Source: JAUVIB01 sp964424545 (lineage in GTDB: Bacteria > Calditrichota > Calditrichia > Calditrichales > Calditrichaceae). Taken from it: 6,195 nucleotides of DNA. The translations under genes and the position numbers were made by a program. Shown piece after piece: positions 1-6,158 of the stretch (position 1 is its first letter; every line of letters begins with the position of its first letter). The notes beneath the pieces are model-generated. The model searched no databases, was not told the DNA's origin, and was given only the letters and a program-made list of their open reading frames with translations. The stretch is taken from positions 1 to 6,195 of the forward strand of contig CAYRJN010000215.1 of NCBI GenBank assembly GCA_964424545.1. The letters run 5' to 3'.

Positions 1-114
1 GCCGGATAGCGTTCCGATATCCAAGGTAATTTCATTTATTTTTGAGGCATTTGCCTTACGCGCCGTATCAACGGCGATATCAATTATATTCAGAGCGATG
101 GACATTTCATGCAT
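1..114 (-). CDS. hypA: Hydrogenase maturation nickel metallochaperone HypA (5' part, cut by window edge)
   Basis: The first 38 codons of HypA, which delivers nickel to the large subunit of [NiFe]-hydrogenase (and in some bacteria to urease) together with HypB in the cytoplasm. The translation opens with MHEMSIALNIIDIA, the family's hallmark N-terminus; in the known family the amino group, His2 and nearby atoms form the nickel site. The following residues, with KANASKINEITLDIGTLSG at the cut, match the first helix and first strand of the family. The usual protein is about 115 residues, so roughly two thirds, including the zinc-binding CxxC pairs, lies outside the window. The ATG at 114 is chosen because Met-His-Glu must be the exact N-terminus for function; a weak GAGAA lies 4 bases upstream. 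The gene is separated by 155 bp from the barrel gene and has its own candidate promoter, so it probably starts a different unit. The family call is secure from the N-terminal signature, although the reading is partial. Confidence 0.92.
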   Translation of the reverse strand, partial: MHEMSIALNIIDIAVDTARKANASKINEITLDIGTLSG

Positions 115-144
115 GATGTTCTCAATAAATTATTCACATGTATA

Positions 145-173
145 AATATAAGGGAAGATAGCAAGGTTTTCAA
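145..173 (-). promoter_or_regulatory. Candidate sigma70-type promoter for hypA
   Basis: On the minus strand, TTGAAA (173-168) is followed after exactly 17 bases by TATATT (150-145). Each hexamer matches the sigma70 consensus at five of six positions. Transcription would start near 138, giving a leader of about 24 bases before the hypA ATG, which fits the weak GAGAA in front of it. AT-rich DNA produces such pairs by chance, and Bacteroidota proper use a different consensus, so this is a candidate only. Confidence 0.45.
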
Positions 174-191
174 TAAAATAATTTATCGGAG

Positions 192-205
192 ATTATTTAA
201 ATAAT
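192..205. promoter_or_regulatory. Perfect 14-bp palindrome upstream of hypA, possible operator
   Basis: ATTATTTAAATAAT reads identically on both strands. Its centre (about 198.5) lies about 60 bases upstream of the transcription start predicted from the TTGAAA/TATATT pair. That is a typical position for an activator dimer. It does not match the FNR/CRP half-sites TTGAT or TGTGA. In such AT-rich sequence a chance palindrome is possible. Confidence 0.25.
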
Positions 206-210
206 TTTAT

Positions 211-219
211 GATTACTTC
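211..219 (-). repeat. GAAGTAATC element, copy 1 (upstream of hypA)
   Basis: GAAGTAATC on the minus strand, followed by an AT-rich stretch (ATAAAATTAT). The same nine bases, followed by a similar tail (CATAATTAT), lie upstream of the Fn3 gene at 6121-6129 in the same orientation. Both copies sit in leader regions. It could be a shared binding site, or a chance match in AT-rich DNA. Confidence 0.25.
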
Positions 220-269
220 TAATAATGGTATCATAAAAACCGGATATTAATTTTTGTCAAAATAAAGCG

Positions 270-2009
270 TTAGAAATTATAAGTATAAGATAAAGAACCG
301 CGGTGTTCTTTATATTCACGATCGGGATTAACCGGATCAAAGAAGTCAATTTTATATAAGCTTAAATTCAAACTGCTGCGCGGTGTTATTCTAAATCGCG
401 ACGTTATAGTATAATTGACGGAAGTTTGGTCTTGATTTTTTTGCATATTAATGGAAAAAGCATTACGCCAACGTATAATCGGATTATAGGAAATACTAAG
501 GCCAAAAGTATGCGTGCGTATAGTACCGTTCATCACCTTATTACCGGTATTGGTATAATTTAATGACATATTAAGCTGCTGTGAAAAAAGAATATTATAA
601 CCGGCTGTGATCATTTGCGAATCGAAATTATTTTTATCGGCAACAGCCGTAGTATCGGTGTTTATATCCGGTTTCATTTTTTGTGATTGCTGTAAGGTAT
701 AAGCCAAAGTGAGCGAGTTACTAAGATCGGCAAGTTTAAAAGAGTAGATACCGTTTATCATTACGCGATCATTATACGTATCGAAAAGTTGTCTCTTTTT
801 TTCGATATTGTTCTCCCAATAAATAAGAGAGTCAAGATTGGTTTCGTTCTCAAGTTTATTGCTGCTGTAAACGAAATTAAGAGTAAGGGGATTAACGGGA
901 CGCACCATTAACCCTGTCAAATAGTTAATATGTTGTAATGTTTTTACTTTTTGATTATCCAAATTATCATGGCTATAATTATACAAGCCGCGTAAAGTTA
1001 CTTTTCCAGGAAGTATGGAAATATAAGCGTTGCCTTTATATTTTTCCCTGTCATTCATTGTATACGGTAAGCCGAGTGACATGAAACCGGGCCCTATCCA
1101 TTCATATCCCGCTTGTCCTCTAAAAATTTTTGTATTGATGTGCATATTTCCGTTAAAAGCGTAATCTACTCGTGTGGACATCCTTATATCATAAACTTTA
1201 TTTACCCAATTTGGGATTTTTTCGGCATCACCGGCATCAATCTCTTTTGCTTGTAAGTTTAAGGTGTAAATACTGGCGGCAGCTTCGCCTCGCAAACGGA
1301 ATATGTTTTTAAATAGCACGATTTGTGCATTAGAGCCGAGCACTAAATTTTCCTGCGGATAAATATTAATGGAATCGGGCCGAAGCTTAACCGAATTGGA
1401 ATCGTCTTTTGCTTTGACGAAATTAAAATCGATAAAATTTTTATCTTTTATACCGAATCCCAATTTTCCTGCCCATAACATTCGGTTATAGGCATAGGTC
1501 ATAGCTCTCGGGTCGTTTACGGCGCGTTGCGATTGGCCGTATAAAAGCTCAAAACGCATCCAACGCGGCGCAATTTCAATCCCTCCTCCCCGAATACTAA
1601 TGCCGGAAACCGTGTATTGTGAAATACTGCTGGCAAAATCAAGAATATGGAAAGTAAAAACGCCTATTTTGGGATTGAGACCGAAGCGGTTAAAACTTTG
1701 GCGGAACGAAACTTCTTCCGTCGATAAAACAATTTGTACAGGCACCTGAAATTTCCAAAAGCCGAAGGTAAAATTTAACGTACTGCGGGCAATTGAAGAA
1801 GGCAGTCTTTTATATTGGGAGGTGGTTTGATATAATTCGCCATAAGCGCCGAAACTTCCGGAAAAGGTATAATATTTTTTTACGACGTCGGCGATAATAT
1901 TAGGATTTTCTTTTTTAATTTTAAGGCTATCGGACGGTTGTGCCGTTAAATCGTAATGCAAAAGTAAAATAATAATCCCAATCAGCAATACCCTTTTCTT
2001 TAATTTCAC
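270..2009 (-). CDS. Predicted outer-membrane beta-barrel protein of unknown function
   Basis: A 579-residue exported protein I cannot assign to a named family. Residues 1-24 (MKLKKRVLLIGIIILLLHYD then LTAQ) form a Sec signal peptide. From about residue 47 onward it is almost all alternating polar/hydrophobic stretches typical of transmembrane beta-strands, for example ITAGYNILF, LNMSLNYTNTG, HTFGLSISYNP and SSLNLSLYKIDF, and it ends in YTYNF. A terminal Phe in an amphipathic strand is the usual BAM recognition signal of outer-membrane proteins. The N-terminal third has a conspicuous block at residues 107-148 with FNRFGLNPKIG and later SIRGGGIEIAP, then GQSQRAV near 158. It looks conserved rather than random barrel, and may be a family signature. 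No TonB box, plug or POTRA domain is seen. The start is GTG at 2009, fixed by AAAGGAG six bases upstream and by the signal peptide that follows directly. It lies 16 bp behind the TPR gene, so co-transcription is likely. The barrel prediction is strong; a role as anchor or secretion pore for its neighbours is inference. Confidence 0.85.
   Translation of the reverse strand: MKLKKRVLLIGIIILLLHYDLTAQPSDSLKIKKENPNIIADVVKKYYTFSGSFGAYGELYQTTSQYKRLPSSIARSTLNFTFGFWKFQVPVQIVLSTEEVSFRQSFNRFGLNPKIGVFTFHILDFASSISQYTVSGISIRGGGIEIAPRWMRFELLYGQSQRAVNDPRAMTYAYNRMLWAGKLGFGIKDKNFIDFNFVKAKDDSNSVKLRPDSINIYPQENLVLGSNAQIVLFKNIFRLRGEAAASIYTLNLQAKEIDAGDAEKIPNWVNKVYDIRMSTRVDYAFNGNMHINTKIFRGQAGYEWIGPGFMSLGLPYTMNDREKYKGNAYISILPGKVTLRGLYNYSHDNLDNQKVKTLQHINYLTGLMVRPVNPLTLNFVYSSNKLENETNLDSLIYWENNIEKKRQLFDTYNDRVMINGIYSFKLADLSNSLTLAYTLQQSQKMKPDINTDTTAVADKNNFDSQMITAGYNILFSQQLNMSLNYTNTGNKVMNGTIRTHTFGLSISYNPIIRWRNAFSINMQKNQDQTSVNYTITSRFRITPRSSLNLSLYKIDFFDPVNPDREYKEHRGSLSYTYNF
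290..313. repeat. Perfect 9-bp inverted repeat inside the 3' end of the barrel gene
   Basis: ATAAAGAAC and GTTCTTTAT are perfect inverted arms around a 6-base centre. In the barrel mRNA this would form a 9-bp stem-loop spanning the codons for KEHRGSL, ending about 18 bases before the stop codon. It is followed by mixed CTTATACTTATAATTTC rather than a U-run, so it is not a canonical terminator. It might protect the mRNA 3' end or promote termination, or be a by-product of codon choice. Confidence 0.4.
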
Positions 2010-2015
2010 TTCGGG

Positions 2016-2022
2016 CTCCTTT
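2016..2022 (-). promoter_or_regulatory. Strong ribosome binding site fixing the GTG start of the barrel gene
   Basis: AAAGGAG lies six bases ahead of the GTG at 2009-2007, and no ATG in the right frame offers a better start. It is the best Shine-Dalgarno in the window and sits in the 16-bp gap after the TPR gene's TAA. It suggests independent ribosome loading for the last gene of the operon. Confidence 0.8.
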
Positions 2023-2025
2023 ATG

Positions 2026-4077
2026 TTAACGTTTTATATCTATTATCGAGTTGGCGCTCTGTTTTATACGATCCTTTTCGGCGGCGATTTGTCGCGCTTT
2101 GGCATGAGCGCCGGACAGGTGTAAACATTCTATGGTATATTGTTTTATTTTCCGATCGTTTTTATTGCGACCATAAAGCGCCGTCATTTGTTGAGCTAAA
2201 TTTTTTAATTGACCGTTTTGACGAGCCGTTTCAATCAATTGGCGAAAATCATCGTCGGAAAATTGAAGAGGCTGTTTATAGAGCAAAGTCAAATAGGCTC
2301 GAAATAATATATTTCGGTCGTTTTTTATTTTTGCAAGAAGAATTTTTTTTCTCAGCGCTTCGGGATTACCGGGTTTTATGAACAAAGCGTCATTAATATA
2401 TGCGGCGGCTTGATCCGTCTGATTGTCATTAATCATTAAATCGGCTAGCATTAAACGCAAAAAAACATTTTTCGGATATCTTTTCAATAAGCTGCTTAAA
2501 AAATGCTGCGCATCGGCGGAGGAATGGTTTTTCATATACCATTTTAATTCTTGCCGCATAAGCTGTTCAAAGTTTTCATATTCGGAAGCCGTACTGTTTA
2601 AAGAAGTCGATTTTCCAATTAAACCGTTTTTGTTCAAAGATTGCAATATCTCATTTTGGGCGCTGCGCATTATTGTCAGCATTAAATTCAATCCCAATTT
2701 AAAATATTTATCGCTTAATACGCGGTTATTTGACTGCCAATAATAATGAGACAAAGACATATAGGCCTGAGGGAGCGGGTCTTCGGCGGCAATGGCTTCG
2801 TTAAAGGCGACAATGGCGAGGGAATCCGATTTCAAGCGTTGATAACACAGACCGAGATAGGTTTTTACGGTTCCGTTATTAGGAAGCGACATATTTAATT
2901 TTTTTAAAAGTTGAAAGGATTTATTTACTTGATTATTTTGCAGCAAAAGAATGGAAAGTCTTAATACATCATCGTCAGCGCTTAAAAGATTGGCCAGTGA
3001 ATCTAGATTTGCTGCATATTGCAGGGAATCTACCTGCTTTAAATTCCGTAAACGATTAAAATACCATTGTGATTTTTCGGGATAAATGTCGCTGCATTTT
3101 TTCCAATAATACGCGGCCAATTTTAAGCTGTCCATATTTTCATAGTTCATCGCTTTTAATTTACAAACCAGCGTATCCTGCGGGAAATGTTTTTCAAGCT
3201 GCGCTAAAACGCTGTCCGCCTGATAATAGCGAAAAACGCGTCTATAATATCGCACTTTTGTTAAATATACTTCTTTATTTTTCGGAAATAGTTGTTTCAT
3301 GGATTCGAATAGTTGATTTGCCTTGTTTTCATTTCCGGTAACAAGGTAAAACTGCTCTAAAATAAGATAATCTGTCAATTTACCGTTTTTTTGAACATTA
3401 TTTTCCAAACTATTTTGTAGCTTTTTCAATTCTCCTTTTTTCTGATAAAAAGCCATTAACAATTTATTCATTTCGCTGTCATCGGCAAATTGCGGTAAAT
3501 ATTTTTCCAATAAGGCAACGGCCTCTTGGGTTTCTCCGGTTTCCCATAAAACGATAGATAGGTTACGGATAAAGCGCGGTTCATGATTATTGTAATCTAC
3601 GGCTTTTTTAAAATAAACAAGACTTTTCTTTTTATAATTTTTCCGATATAAATTAACGCCTTCGTTAAAAGCGAGGATAGATATCATCTGATTATATTCA
3701 TCGGGTAAAATGGATTGTTTCGCTTTTTGCAAAACGTCCATAGCCTCTTTAAATTTTTTTTCAGCGCTTAATTGTTGCGCTAAAATAATACTTAAATCGT
3801 TATCCCCGGGATATAATTGTAATCCGCGCCGTAATATTTCAAGCGCATCGTTATGTCCCGCCTTTTTGGCGCTCATGGCAAAATATACATAAAATTCTTT
3901 TTGCGGAATTCCTTTATTTTCCAATAGCTTAAAATTTTGATAAGCCGTTTCATACTTAGCGGAATTATAAGCCGTTACCGCTTTGCCATAAAGGGAAGAG
4001 GAGTAGATTTGCGCTGAAATAATTAGCGGAAACGTGAATGTAAAGATAAAAAAATATGTATTTTTAATTATGGGCAT
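2026..4077 (-). CDS. Secreted tetratricopeptide-repeat (TPR) protein
   Basis: A 683-residue exported scaffold-type protein. Residues 1-23 form a signal peptide: a Lys5 start, a Phe/Ile/Thr core, then ISAQ before the likely cleavage. From about residue 27 to 610 it is a chain of roughly 34-residue helical hairpins with TPR spacing. Clear units include 27-58 (AYNSAKYETAYQNFKLL), 60-91 (AGHNDALEILRRGLQLYPGD), 131-167, 168-200 (ETGETQEAVALLEKYLPQF), 235-266, 403-436 and 537-570 (NDNQTDQAAAYINDALFIKP). A less regular stretch at about 465-515 splits the array into two blocks. The C-terminal ~40 residues are basic and lack clear repeats. TPR arrays bind peptides or partner proteins; no enzyme motif is visible, so the likely role is assembling an envelope complex. 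With no transmembrane helix or lipobox it should be periplasmic or exported. The ATG at 4077 is the only in-frame ATG after an upstream stop (TAA at 4089-4087). It has no Shine-Dalgarno, so translation may be coupled to the Fn3 gene ending 31 bp upstream. The actual partner is unknown. Confidence 0.88.
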   Translation of the reverse strand: MPIIKNTYFFIFTFTFPLIISAQIYSSSLYGKAVTAYNSAKYETAYQNFKLLENKGIPQKEFYVYFAMSAKKAGHNDALEILRRGLQLYPGDNDLSIILAQQLSAEKKFKEAMDVLQKAKQSILPDEYNQMISILAFNEGVNLYRKNYKKKSLVYFKKAVDYNNHEPRFIRNLSIVLWETGETQEAVALLEKYLPQFADDSEMNKLLMAFYQKKGELKKLQNSLENNVQKNGKLTDYLILEQFYLVTGNENKANQLFESMKQLFPKNKEVYLTKVRYYRRVFRYYQADSVLAQLEKHFPQDTLVCKLKAMNYENMDSLKLAAYYWKKCSDIYPEKSQWYFNRLRNLKQVDSLQYAANLDSLANLLSADDDVLRLSILLLQNNQVNKSFQLLKKLNMSLPNNGTVKTYLGLCYQRLKSDSLAIVAFNEAIAAEDPLPQAYMSLSHYYWQSNNRVLSDKYFKLGLNLMLTIMRSAQNEILQSLNKNGLIGKSTSLNSTASEYENFEQLMRQELKWYMKNHSSADAQHFLSSLLKRYPKNVFLRLMLADLMINDNQTDQAAAYINDALFIKPGNPEALRKKILLAKIKNDRNILFRAYLTLLYKQPLQFSDDDFRQLIETARQNGQLKNLAQQMTALYGRNKNDRKIKQYTIECLHLSGAHAKARQIAAEKDRIKQSANSIIDIKR

Positions 4078-4108
4078 ATCGACATATTAACCGTTATTTT
4101 CGGAAAGT

Positions 4109-6082
4109 TCATTTTCCAATGTAAACCACTTCATTCTTTTTGCTTTCGTTGCCGGATGAATCTAAGGCTCTTACTTGGTAATACCCTTTCGGCGAATCGG
4201 CGGGTAAAATATATTCTTCTTTTTGTATAACTTTTTCCAACGCCGGTTTGTAGGTTCCCATGGGAGAGGAGGAACGATAAATGCGATAACCTGCAAAATC
4301 AAAATCATATACTTTGTTCCAGCTTAGTTGGTATCCTTTTTCTGTTTTTTCCACAAAAACGTTACGCGGATGTGAAGGGGGCACGTAATCACGAACATCA
4401 ATTTCCTTTTTCAAAGGGGGGATGCTTTTATTTCCCGCCCGATCTATGGAGTAAATTAATAGGATATATGTTTTTCCTTTTGTAAGCATAGGGAAAACGT
4501 CGTTGAGCGTGTCGATGCCAGTATTTTTAGTTATCACTGCTTCTTTAACGCCTTCCTCATATAATTGTATAGTATATTGTACTACATCGGAAGAAGGTGA
4601 AGGATTCCAGTTAAAATAGACATCGCCGTTTTTACGCACATCCACCATCACTCCGGATGACGGTAAGGGTGGAATCGTATCGGGTAAAATGATTTGGGTA
4701 TAGGCATAATCCGATAGATTCCATGACATGTCCACGGCTTTAACGGCAACCCAATAGGCCTTTCCATATTGAAATTTTTTATCGCCGTTTCCGGAATCGG
4801 CATAAAATGCGTATTTTAGACCAACGGGTTTGGGCGTTATCTGTACCAGTCGCTCTTTATCCATGCCGCGGTAAATATAATATCCGCGTAATTTTTCATT
4901 CTTTACCGGCTGCCAGCGTATTTCTATTTTCCCTTTTGCATATTTTGCATTGACGCTTGCCGGGGCTTTCGGCGGAGTATTATCCGTCCAAATAGCAAAG
5001 GGTCTGGCGGAAAGTTCGCTGCGATTACCCGCTTTATCAACCGCGATTATACCGTAAAAATATTTTTCGCCTTCCGTACCGCTTGAATCAAGAAAAAATG
5101 GTTGTAAAACGGGGATTAAGGCCTTGTTCAACTTCTCTTTAACTTTGTCGGATGTGATTCCCCTGTAAATATCATAACCGATTACATCCGACTCGGAACT
5201 GATATCCCAGCTGACCATAATGCCGTTACCCGTAAATTCCGCCTTGATATTTTGTACGATAGAAGGCGCTTCGATATCCTTAACATAGTATTTTACGGGG
5301 GTTGAGCCATTGCTTTCATATCCAAAATAAGAAACGGTTGTAATTTTATACCAATAGGTTTTTCCGTAATCCAACAACCCGTCTTGCAAGCTAATTTCAG
5401 GGGTATCAAGCCGATAGATAAAATCTTCACCGACACGCTGATATTTACTGCCGTCTTCGCTTCGATACAATCTGAATCCGACGACCCAATCCGGTTTTTT
5501 CCAATTAAATTTCGGATAACTGAAATGTATATCCGCCATTCGATTTGAAACATTGATTTTTAAATCTTTTACCTCGGCAACAGAGGGTTTACGAATTTTA
5601 ACTTTAACCGCAAGCGTTTCGCGCAGGGCTTCGCCGGAAGCGTTTACAAAGGCGACTTTATAGCTAATGGTTTTATTTTTCATAACGCGACTGTCAACGA
5701 TAAGACGTCCCAAAAGCATACTCAATTTTGGGAGTTTAAAACATAGCATTAAAGAATATACAGGATCGCTTTTAAGCTTGGTTAATATGCGCGACGGATC
5801 GGGATTTTGCATTGTTTTAGCCAAAATATCAAAATCCGAACCGAGCATTTTTTGCATTTGATAGGGATCGTCGATGGGTCTGATAATCACATTCAACGCT
5901 TTTTGCCATTGTCCGCCGCTTTGTTTTTTCCATAAAACAACACCTTGATTAGCGGGAATCGGCCGGGATAAAAACAAGTAGGAGGCCTGTCCGTCGCTAA
6001 AACCGACCAGTTCCGGCATATTTTGTCCGAGTACAAGCGTTTGGAAAAGCAAAAAGACAAAAAAAACTTTTAAAAATTTCAT
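4109..6082 (-). CDS. Secreted multi-domain fibronectin type III protein
   Basis: A 657-residue exported protein. Residues 1-19 (MKFLKVFFVFLLFQTLVLG) are a signal peptide; Gln20 rather than Cys follows, so it is not a lipoprotein. Five Fn3 domains follow at about 169-268, 271-366, 369-467, 468-564 and 567-657, joined by Pro-rich linkers (EAPS, NTPPKAP, TIPPLP, YVPPSHP). Four carry the strand motif GFRLYRS, GYDIYRG, GYYIYRG or GYRIYRS. The domain ends show AVDKAGNRS, AVDMSWNLS, SIDRAGNKS and ALDSSGNES. Domain four is the exception, with QYTIQLYEE in place of the YR motif. Residues 20-165 look like a sixth, degenerate domain with a helical insertion (about 70-122). Fn3 chains are binding or spacer modules on exported proteins; no catalytic domain is visible. 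There is no type IX secretion C-terminal domain: the protein ends inside Fn3 five. It is the first gene of the probable operon, with AAGAGGA 4 bases before the ATG. Surface or periplasmic location, and partnership with the TPR and barrel proteins, are inferred from gene order. Confidence 0.9.
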   Translation of the reverse strand: MKFLKVFFVFLLFQTLVLGQNMPELVGFSDGQASYLFLSRPIPANQGVVLWKKQSGGQWQKALNVIIRPIDDPYQMQKMLGSDFDILAKTMQNPDPSRILTKLKSDPVYSLMLCFKLPKLSMLLGRLIVDSRVMKNKTISYKVAFVNASGEALRETLAVKVKIRKPSVAEVKDLKINVSNRMADIHFSYPKFNWKKPDWVVGFRLYRSEDGSKYQRVGEDFIYRLDTPEISLQDGLLDYGKTYWYKITTVSYFGYESNGSTPVKYYVKDIEAPSIVQNIKAEFTGNGIMVSWDISSESDVIGYDIYRGITSDKVKEKLNKALIPVLQPFFLDSSGTEGEKYFYGIIAVDKAGNRSELSARPFAIWTDNTPPKAPASVNAKYAKGKIEIRWQPVKNEKLRGYYIYRGMDKERLVQITPKPVGLKYAFYADSGNGDKKFQYGKAYWVAVKAVDMSWNLSDYAYTQIILPDTIPPLPSSGVMVDVRKNGDVYFNWNPSPSSDVVQYTIQLYEEGVKEAVITKNTGIDTLNDVFPMLTKGKTYILLIYSIDRAGNKSIPPLKKEIDVRDYVPPSHPRNVFVEKTEKGYQLSWNKVYDFDFAGYRIYRSSSPMGTYKPALEKVIQKEEYILPADSPKGYYQVRALDSSGNESKKNEVVYIGK

Positions 6083-6086
6083 ATAT

Positions 6087-6093
6087 TCCTCTT
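6087..6093 (-). promoter_or_regulatory. Ribosome binding site of the Fn3 gene
   Basis: AAGAGGA on the minus strand lies 4 bases from the ATG at 6082-6080, and the signal peptide starts immediately after. This confirms the start choice. Confidence 0.75.
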
Positions 6094-6120
6094 AATTTCA
6101 ATTGGCTATATATAATTATG

Positions 6121-6129
6121 GATTACTTC
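6121..6129 (-). repeat. GAAGTAATC element, copy 2 (upstream of the Fn3 gene)
   Basis: The same nine bases in the same orientation as at 211-219, followed by CATAATTAT. It is about 39 bases from the Fn3 start codon, whereas the hypA copy is about 97 bases from its start, so the spacing is not conserved. Confidence 0.25.
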
Positions 6130-6150
6130 ATATATGCATTATTTAATTTG

Positions 6151-6158
6151 CAAAATTA
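6151..6158 (-). promoter_or_regulatory. Candidate Bacteroidota-type -7 box for the operon
   Basis: TAATTTTG on the minus strand matches the TAnnTTTG consensus used by the Bacteroidota primary sigma factor. It would give a leader of roughly 60 bases. The expected TTG-type -33 element about 19 bases further upstream is not present (the sequence there is AAAC), so support is partial. Confidence 0.3.

Larger units (their letters stand above)
115..269. other. AT-rich intergenic region between the barrel gene and hypA
   Basis: A 155-bp non-coding gap. Read on the minus strand it holds a TTGACA just after the barrel gene's stop (260-255), a 14-bp AT palindrome (192-205), a TTGAAA/TATATT promoter pair (173-145) and a weak GAGAA ahead of hypA. 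I see no GC-rich hairpin followed by a T-run, so no intrinsic terminator for the upstream operon is visible here. Some read-through into hypA therefore cannot be excluded. Confidence 0.7.

Noticed and set aside
235..260. TTGACA at 260-255 with TATGAT downstream as the hypA promoter
   Set aside because: The -35 is perfect, but the spacer to TATGAT is 19 bases and the start would lie far from hypA. The TTGAAA-N17-TATATT pair is better placed. It remains possible as a second promoter.
2423..3892. Plus-strand open frames of 60-106 codons opposite the TPR gene
   Set aside because: They lie wholly antisense to a convincing repeat protein, have low-complexity or Cys/Ser-rich translations and no ribosome sites.
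4109..4250. Type IX secretion C-terminal sorting domain at the end of the Fn3 protein
   Set aside because: The last residues complete an Fn3 domain (ALDSSGNES ... VVYIGK). The conserved PNP...G.Y.v...d.GkvV pattern of such domains is absent.
5293..5861. Short frames opposite or out of frame with the Fn3 gene (5293-5553 minus, 5667-5861 plus)
   Set aside because: They overlap well-supported Fn3 coding sequence in another frame and show no domain or signal.
4109..6082. Lipoprotein anchoring of the Fn3 or TPR proteins
   Set aside because: Neither signal peptide has a Cys at the cleavage site (LVLG-Q and ISAQ-I), so no lipobox.
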